NCBI RefSeq assembly: GCF_039555325.1
Contig: NZ_CP154608.1
Span: forward strand, 868,001-932,000
Direction: 5' to 3'
DNA from: Sphingomicrobium sp. XHP0239
GTDB taxonomy: Bacteria; Pseudomonadota; Alphaproteobacteria; Sphingomonadales; Sphingomonadaceae
Length of the DNA stretch: 64,000 nucleotides
Shown: piece after piece, positions 60,613-64,000 of the stretch
How positions within the stretch are numbered: position 1 is the first letter of the stretch
How the letters are laid out: the number at the start of each line of letters is the position of its first letter
Position numbers and translations under genes: made by a program
Notes under the pieces: model-generated
What the model was told of the DNA's origin: nothing
Database searches by the model: none
The model's input: only the letters and a program-made list of their open reading frames with translations

Positions 60613-61818
60613 TTGGCTGAGATCGAACAGCCCGCGGGCACGCAGGACCACGAGTCCGACCAAATCCATTACCGGCTGGAGCAGCAGCGCTTCCTCGCCG
60701 AGTTCGGCACCGCGGCCCTTCGGTCGACGAGCATCGAAGAAATCCTCGATTGCGCTGCCGAGTTCGCGTCGAAGGGGATGCGTTCCCGCTTTTCCAAACT
60801 GCTGCGCTACCGTGAGAAGACCGGCGATCTCCTCCTGGTCGCCGGGGTAGGTTGGGACGATGGCGTCGTGGGTCACATGACCCTGCTTCACGATGATGCA
60901 AGCCCGGCTGGCTATGCCTTCAATCACGACTCCTCGGTGATCTCAAACCACCTTTCGGAAGAGGATCGGTTCCGGACCCCCAAATTCATGTCCGACCACG
61001 GCATCGAACGCGCGATCAACATCCTCATCAAGGTGAAGGATCGCAAGTGGGGCGTCCTCGAAGTCGACAGCAAGCATGACGGCCAGTTTTCCAAGGACGA
61101 TCTTGCCTTCATGCAGGCGCTGGCGGACCTCGTGGGGGTAGCCATCGGGCGTCAGGAGAAAGAGGAGCGCCTGACCCAGGAAGCACGCTATCAGACGATG
61201 CTCAACCGGGAAGCTTCGCACCGGGTGAAGAACAGCCTCGCGCTTATCACTTCCATGCTTCAGCTGCAGTCGAACGGCGCCGACGCGAATACCGCGCGGG
61301 CGCTCAAGAAGGCGCAGGATCGCATCGGCACGATCGCCAACGCTCACGACCTTTTGTGGCAGAGCGATAAGCTCGGCTCGGTCGAGATCGGCGAGATGAT
61401 CTGCAAGGTTAGCGAGAACCTCGAGGAGGAAGGCAGGGTGAGCTGCGAGGCCAGCAATCTGCCCAATATCACCGTGCCCGCCGAAATCGCGATCCCGATC
61501 GGAATCATCGTCAACGAGCTCGTCACCAATGCGATCAAATACGCCTATCCAGTTGGCGAAGGCACCGTTTACATCGAGGCATTCGACGAAAAAACCCTCT
61601 ACCGCGTCATCATCTGTGACCATGGTCGAGGCATGCCAGAAGATTTCACCCTCGAGGGCTCGCACCACGGAAGCCTTGGCATGCGGTTGATCTCGGCGCT
61701 CGTCCGCCAGCTGAAAGCCGATATCCGGTTCGAGGATAACAGTCCCGGCACCCGTGTCGTGCTCGAAGTGCCGATCGGAGATCGAACTTCGGCCACCGTC
61801 GCGGAGCAATCCGCCTAG
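60613..61818 (+). CDS. GAF-HisKA_2 sensor histidine kinase
   Basis: A 401-residue soluble kinase. An N-terminal GAF domain (residues about 20-175, with LLLVAGVGWDDGVVG) precedes the HisKA_2 dimerisation domain with His203 in REASHRVKNSLALI, and an ATPase domain with N box IGIIVNELVTNAIKYAYP and G1 box DHGRGMPEDF. HisKA_2 kinases of sphingomonads often feed the PhyR general stress pathway, but no response regulator is adjacent. The start is TTG at 60613 with GGGGG six bases upstream. Confidence 0.9.
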   Translation: MAEIEQPAGTQDHESDQIHYRLEQQRFLAEFGTAALRSTSIEEILDCAAEFASKGMRSRFSKLLRYREKTGDLLLVAGVGWDDGVVGHMTLLHDDASPAGYAFNHDSSVISNHLSEEDRFRTPKFMSDHGIERAINILIKVKDRKWGVLEVDSKHDGQFSKDDLAFMQALADLVGVAIGRQEKEERLTQEARYQTMLNREASHRVKNSLALITSMLQLQSNGADANTARALKKAQDRIGTIANAHDLLWQSDKLGSVEIGEMICKVSENLEEEGRVSCEASNLPNITVPAEIAIPIGIIVNELVTNAIKYAYPVGEGTVYIEAFDEKTLYRVIICDHGRGMPEDFTLEGSHHGSLGMRLISALVRQLKADIRFEDNSPGTRVVLEVPIGDRTSATVAEQSA

Positions 61819-61868
61819 ACCTAACGCCGCCGGCTCTATGATCCGTCAAGAACCGCGCGATAGCAGGG

Positions 61869-62378
61869 CTATTCCTTCTTGCGCCGCGGCTTCCTGTTCG
61901 GGGAGGATTTCCCGCCCTCCGCGTCATCGTCGGCTTGTGAATGGTCGCGATCGATTTCCGCGTCGTCCCCCAGCGTCAGGTCCACGTCGTCTTGCGCGGC
62001 CGCTGCGTCAGCGGCTTCCTCTGCCGCCATTCGCGCTTCCTCGGCAAGGGTCTCGACCCGCATCCGTGCCCGCTCCATGCGTCGTTCCAGACGCTCGGCC
62101 ACGCGCTGCGCTCGTGCGGCGGCCTGAGCCGCGCGATGCGCCGCTCTCTGTGCACGCACTTGCGCATCATTGCGAACATCGTCGGAAAATTCGCGTGCTT
62201 CGTCGCGCCCATGGTCGCGCATTCCGGCAGCGCAATCCTTCGCCTCGCGATGCGCTTCCCACGCGCGTGCCCGATTTTCGGCGATTTGCTCACCCATCGC
62301 CCGCACGAACTCGTCGCGTGCCATCATCGCCGCTTCGCGAAATGCCCGGAACGGATCGTCCTTGCCATACCTACCCAT
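61869..62378 (-). CDS. Long coiled-coil protein of unknown function
   Basis: A 169-residue protein that is almost one continuous charged helix from residue 10 to 120, rich in Ala, Arg and Glu (AHRAAQAAARAQRVAERLER), with an acidic then basic disordered tail ending in RRKKE. No signal peptide or membrane segment. GGAGG lies six bases before the ATG. The 5' leader folds into a nested hairpin that overlaps this site. No family recognised. Confidence 0.7.
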   Translation of the reverse strand: MGRYGKDDPFRAFREAAMMARDEFVRAMGEQIAENRARAWEAHREAKDCAAGMRDHGRDEAREFSDDVRNDAQVRAQRAAHRAAQAAARAQRVAERLERRMERARMRVETLAEEARMAAEEAADAAAAQDDVDLTLGDDAEIDRDHSQADDDAEGGKSSPNRKPRRKKE

Positions 62379-62384
62379 GCCATA

Positions 62385-62428
62385 CCTCCATCTGTTGCCC
62401 TGTCCTACGACAGCAATACACCAGATGG
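62385..62428 (-). promoter_or_regulatory. Nested leader hairpin overlapping the ribosome binding site of the coiled-coil gene
   Basis: On the minus strand CCATCTG (62428-62422) pairs with CAGATGG (62394-62388), and inside them CTGTC-GTAG-GACAG forms a second stem. The GG end of the outer arm is the first half of the GGAGG ribosome binding site. Confidence 0.45.
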
Positions 62429-62465
62429 GTATCTATTTTGGCGCGTCAAGGGATCGGAGAGCGCA

Positions 62466-63044
62466 TCACACGGCAAGCCAGCGCGCGTCCGTTCCGTCCC
62501 ACACCGCGCGCCGATGTCCATCATGGGCGAGATACAGCCAGTCGACCTCGGCGATGTCGACGATCAGCACGCAAAAATTCTCTCTCGCTTCGGCTTCCAG
62601 GCGCTCGTCGCTCGGTTGTTCGTCGCGCACGTCTTCAGGCAGGTTGGGGGAGGGGCCGTCCACTTCTGTCCCCGGCGGCACGGGGGCGAGATAGCAGCGC
62701 CGTGCGAAATTGTTTCCCGTCGCCCACGACGCCGCGGCCGTGGGCCCGTCGCGTTCGATGCGCGCAGTCCCGCGCACCCGTAGCTGCACCTTGGCGTCCT
62801 TGTCGTAGAGCAGGACCCCCGCTCGCGGATCGGCCTCGAAAGCCGCAATCTTCGGGCTCCGCACGTCGCTATGGAAGCGAAGCGTCATCGCCTCCGCATC
62901 GAAATCGCGGAGCACCATGGTACGGACCTCCGCATTCGCGCTGGCCACCGCAGGCACGTGCATCGGGCTCCTTCGGTTCTGGGCCGCATCGGTCAGTCGC
63001 GCAGCAATATCGGCAATGACGTCGTCGAGGGAAGCGATCTCCAT
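62466..63044 (-). CDS. PNPOx-like flavin-binding protein
   Basis: A 192-residue split-barrel FMN protein of the pyridoxamine 5'-phosphate oxidase family. Key segments are RTMVLRDFDAEAMTLRFHSD, SPKIAAFEADPRAGVLLYD and the C-terminal WLYLAHDGHRRAVWD, given in part. Members act as oxidases or heme/F420/flavin reductases; this one is not true PdxH because the C-terminal dimer region differs. It stands alone on the minus strand. Confidence 0.85.
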   Translation of the reverse strand: MEIASLDDVIADIAARLTDAAQNRRSPMHVPAVASANAEVRTMVLRDFDAEAMTLRFHSDVRSPKIAAFEADPRAGVLLYDKDAKVQLRVRGTARIERDGPTAAASWATGNNFARRCYLAPVPPGTEVDGPSPNLPEDVRDEQPSDERLEAEARENFCVLIVDIAEVDWLYLAHDGHRRAVWDGTDARWLAV

Positions 63045-63071
63045 CCGCCCGCCCTAGGCCGCGCGCTCGGA

Positions 63072-63104
63072 AAGAAAAAGGGCCGACCCGACGGCCGACC
63101 CCTT
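63072..63104 (-). terminator. Probable terminator after the stress operon
   Basis: On the minus strand AAGG pairs with CCTT and GCCG with CGGC, with a bulge between, followed by TTTTTC. The fold is imperfect but the position fits the end of the operon 63132-63930. Confidence 0.55.
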
Positions 63105-63131
63105 GTTCCTTTTCCGATGGTTGGCGCTGGC

Positions 63132-63386
63132 TCAGCTGTTGCCACGTCCACCCGGAAGCGGCGGAACCGGCGTTCGTTGGCCGTGCGCGATATCGTCTTT
63201 CTTGTTGACGCCTTCGCTGGCTTCGGGGTCGCGAACCCGCTCTTCGCTCGCTTGGGTGCCGACATCGGTCTGGATGTCGCCACCGCTCCGGCTCTGAAAG
63301 CTCGGAGTTTCGAGGCTGCGTTCCAGCATCTCGCTGTCGTCGTTCTGTTTGGCCGTCTCGGCCCTGCGGTTGAGATCCTTGCTCAT
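63132..63386 (-). CDS. Small disordered protein in a stress operon
   Basis: An 84-residue hydrophilic protein starting MSKDLNRRAETAKQ, rich in Ser, Glu, Arg and Gln, ending with PVPPLPGGRGNS. It has no predicted fold, signal or membrane part. AAAGGA precedes the ATG, and it follows the stress flavoprotein gene by 13 nt, so both are read from the EcfG-type promoter at 63959-63984. Function unknown. Confidence 0.7.
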   Translation of the reverse strand: MSKDLNRRAETAKQNDDSEMLERSLETPSFQSRSGGDIQTDVGTQASEERVRDPEASEGVNKKDDIAHGQRTPVPPLPGGRGNS

Positions 63387-63399
63387 CGTTCGTCCTTTT

Positions 63400-63930
63400 C
63401 TAAAGCTGCACGTCGGCGCGATTGTCGGAATATTCGGGCTTTTCGCTGTCGCCGGTCACGAAATGGATGGCTGCCTGGAGAAGATGTTCGGCACCTTCGT
63501 TTTCCCAAACGTTCGCCTCGGTCGTGTCGAAGCGCAGCAGCACCAGATTGGGGTTGTTCTTGTCACCGTCGAACCAGGGGGCGATCATCGCGTTCCACAG
63601 CCGGTCGATCACGGCGCGGTCGTTGTCGACCACCAGCGTTCCGTGAATGTGCGCGAACACGTCGTGGCCCTTCGACTGGAAGGACGCGATCGCGCCCTTG
63701 CTGCGCTGAATGTCGGTATAGAGGCTCTCGCGCTTGTCGGCGAAGAAATAGATGGTCCGATTGCTTTCCTCGCCATCGATCTGGACGGTCATCGGACGCG
63801 TCCGGCTGTCCTCGACGCCCTGCAAACCCAGCATGACGAACGGGCTGTTCCCGTCCAATGCCTTCCACAGTTTCTTTTCGAGCCGCGCCTTCGTTTCGGC
63901 GGGGTTTTCCGTGTCGTTCTTGAAGAACAT
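63400..63930 (-). CDS. General stress protein 26-type PNPOx-like protein
   Basis: A 176-residue split-barrel flavin protein of the general stress protein 26 type. Landmarks are PFVMLGLQGVEDSRTRPMTVQ, IYFFADKRESLYTDIQRSKG and IDRLWNAMIAPWFDGDKNNPN, given in part. Relatives bind FMN or FAD and are induced by stress. AAGGAG lies eight bases before the ATG at 63930, and a perfect EcfG-type promoter lies 29 nt upstream. Confidence 0.9.
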   Translation of the reverse strand: MFFKNDTENPAETKARLEKKLWKALDGNSPFVMLGLQGVEDSRTRPMTVQIDGEESNRTIYFFADKRESLYTDIQRSKGAIASFQSKGHDVFAHIHGTLVVDNDRAVIDRLWNAMIAPWFDGDKNNPNLVLLRFDTTEANVWENEGAEHLLQAAIHFVTGDSEKPEYSDNRADVQL

Positions 63931-63958
63931 GCAAAATCTCCTTTTTCCTTGGTTTCCC

Positions 63959-63984
63959 AACGAAAGAGGAGAGGGGGCCGTTCC
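63959..63984 (-). promoter_or_regulatory. EcfG-type general stress promoter (perfect match)
   Basis: On the minus strand GGAAC (63984-63980), 17 nt, CGTT (63962-63959), equal to the EcfG consensus. It drives the stress flavoprotein gene and the small disordered protein gene. Confidence 0.8.
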
Positions 63985-64000
63985 GTCGTCCTACCGCAGC

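Overview
The window is a stretch of ordinary chromosome from a GC-rich alphaproteobacterium, most likely a member of the Sphingomonadales. Signs of this are the gene orders yqeY-dnaG-rpoD and pdhA-pdhB with a lipoyl-bearing E1 beta, a DUF4170 protein, host-attachment-family and PA0069-type radical SAM proteins, GGAAC-N17-CGTT promoters of the EcfG type, a GTTC-N7-GTTC LexA box and a CtrA-like site. I see no insertion sequence, prophage, CRISPR array, integrase or toxin-antitoxin pair. Genes are tightly packed, many overlap by 1-8 nt, and GTG and TTG starts are common.

Layout. 1-6.5 kb: a VWA (CoxE-like) gene cut by the left edge, a soluble chemoreceptor, a two-gene ABC exporter, a MoxR ATPase, an unassigned conserved protein and a PspC protein. 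6.7-11.1 kb: the macromolecular-synthesis operon yqeY-dnaG-rpoD on the minus strand, ending in a hairpin terminator. 11.2-17.8 kb: carA, two small exported proteins of unusually low GC, carB, greA and a rhomboid protease. 17.8-20.1 kb: a minus-strand set of small membrane or envelope stress proteins behind an EcfG-type promoter. 20.2-25.6 kb: eno, a DivIC/FtsB-like gene, pdhA, pdhB, a phytoene-synthase-like gene and an EF-hand protein. 25.6-31.3 kb: trmFO, a host-attachment-family stress gene, gyrA with a strongly folded leader, and yaaA. 31.4-34.7 kb: an exported TPR-like protein, a histidine-kinase-like protein with a degenerate ATPase domain, tRNA-Ile2(CAU) and tRNA-Pro(UGG). 34.7-40.1 kb: a lipoprotein, an M28 peptidase, a LexA-box radical SAM gene, a lytic transglycosylase and a degenerate uracil-DNA glycosylase. 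40.2-46.9 kb: ETF-ubiquinone oxidoreductase, a TPR protein, ispE, an NAD(P)H-hydrate repair enzyme and a TrmA/RlmD-type methyltransferase. 46.9-49.8 kb: a MAPEG protein and a polyamine operon (ornithine decarboxylase plus a deoxyhypusine-synthase-like enzyme). 49.9-54.6 kb: a serine/threonine dehydratase, two small proteins, an alpha/beta hydrolase, two tandem cysteine desulfurases and a ferredoxin. 54.7-60.5 kb: SRP RNA, dnaX, ybaB, an acyl-CoA synthetase and ettA. 60.6-64 kb: an HisKA_2 sensor kinase, a coiled-coil protein and two PNPOx-like flavoproteins, the last behind a perfect EcfG-type promoter.

Most genes are housekeeping. The parts worth a second look are regulatory or concern unusual gene forms. 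Two genes (dnaG and the phytoene-synthase-like gene) have no ATG, GTG or TTG that keeps their conserved N-terminus and seem to start at CTG. The gyrA Shine-Dalgarno sequence lies inside a 14-bp hairpin arm. Four EcfG-type promoters link scattered small stress genes. A LexA box precedes a SplB-like radical SAM gene. The decarboxylase and deoxyhypusine-synthase-like pair is a good candidate source of sym-homospermidine, the marker polyamine of many sphingomonads. I did not find a clearly new multi-gene system. The closest candidates are the two low-GC genes placed inside the carAB operon and the CtrA-box pseudokinase.
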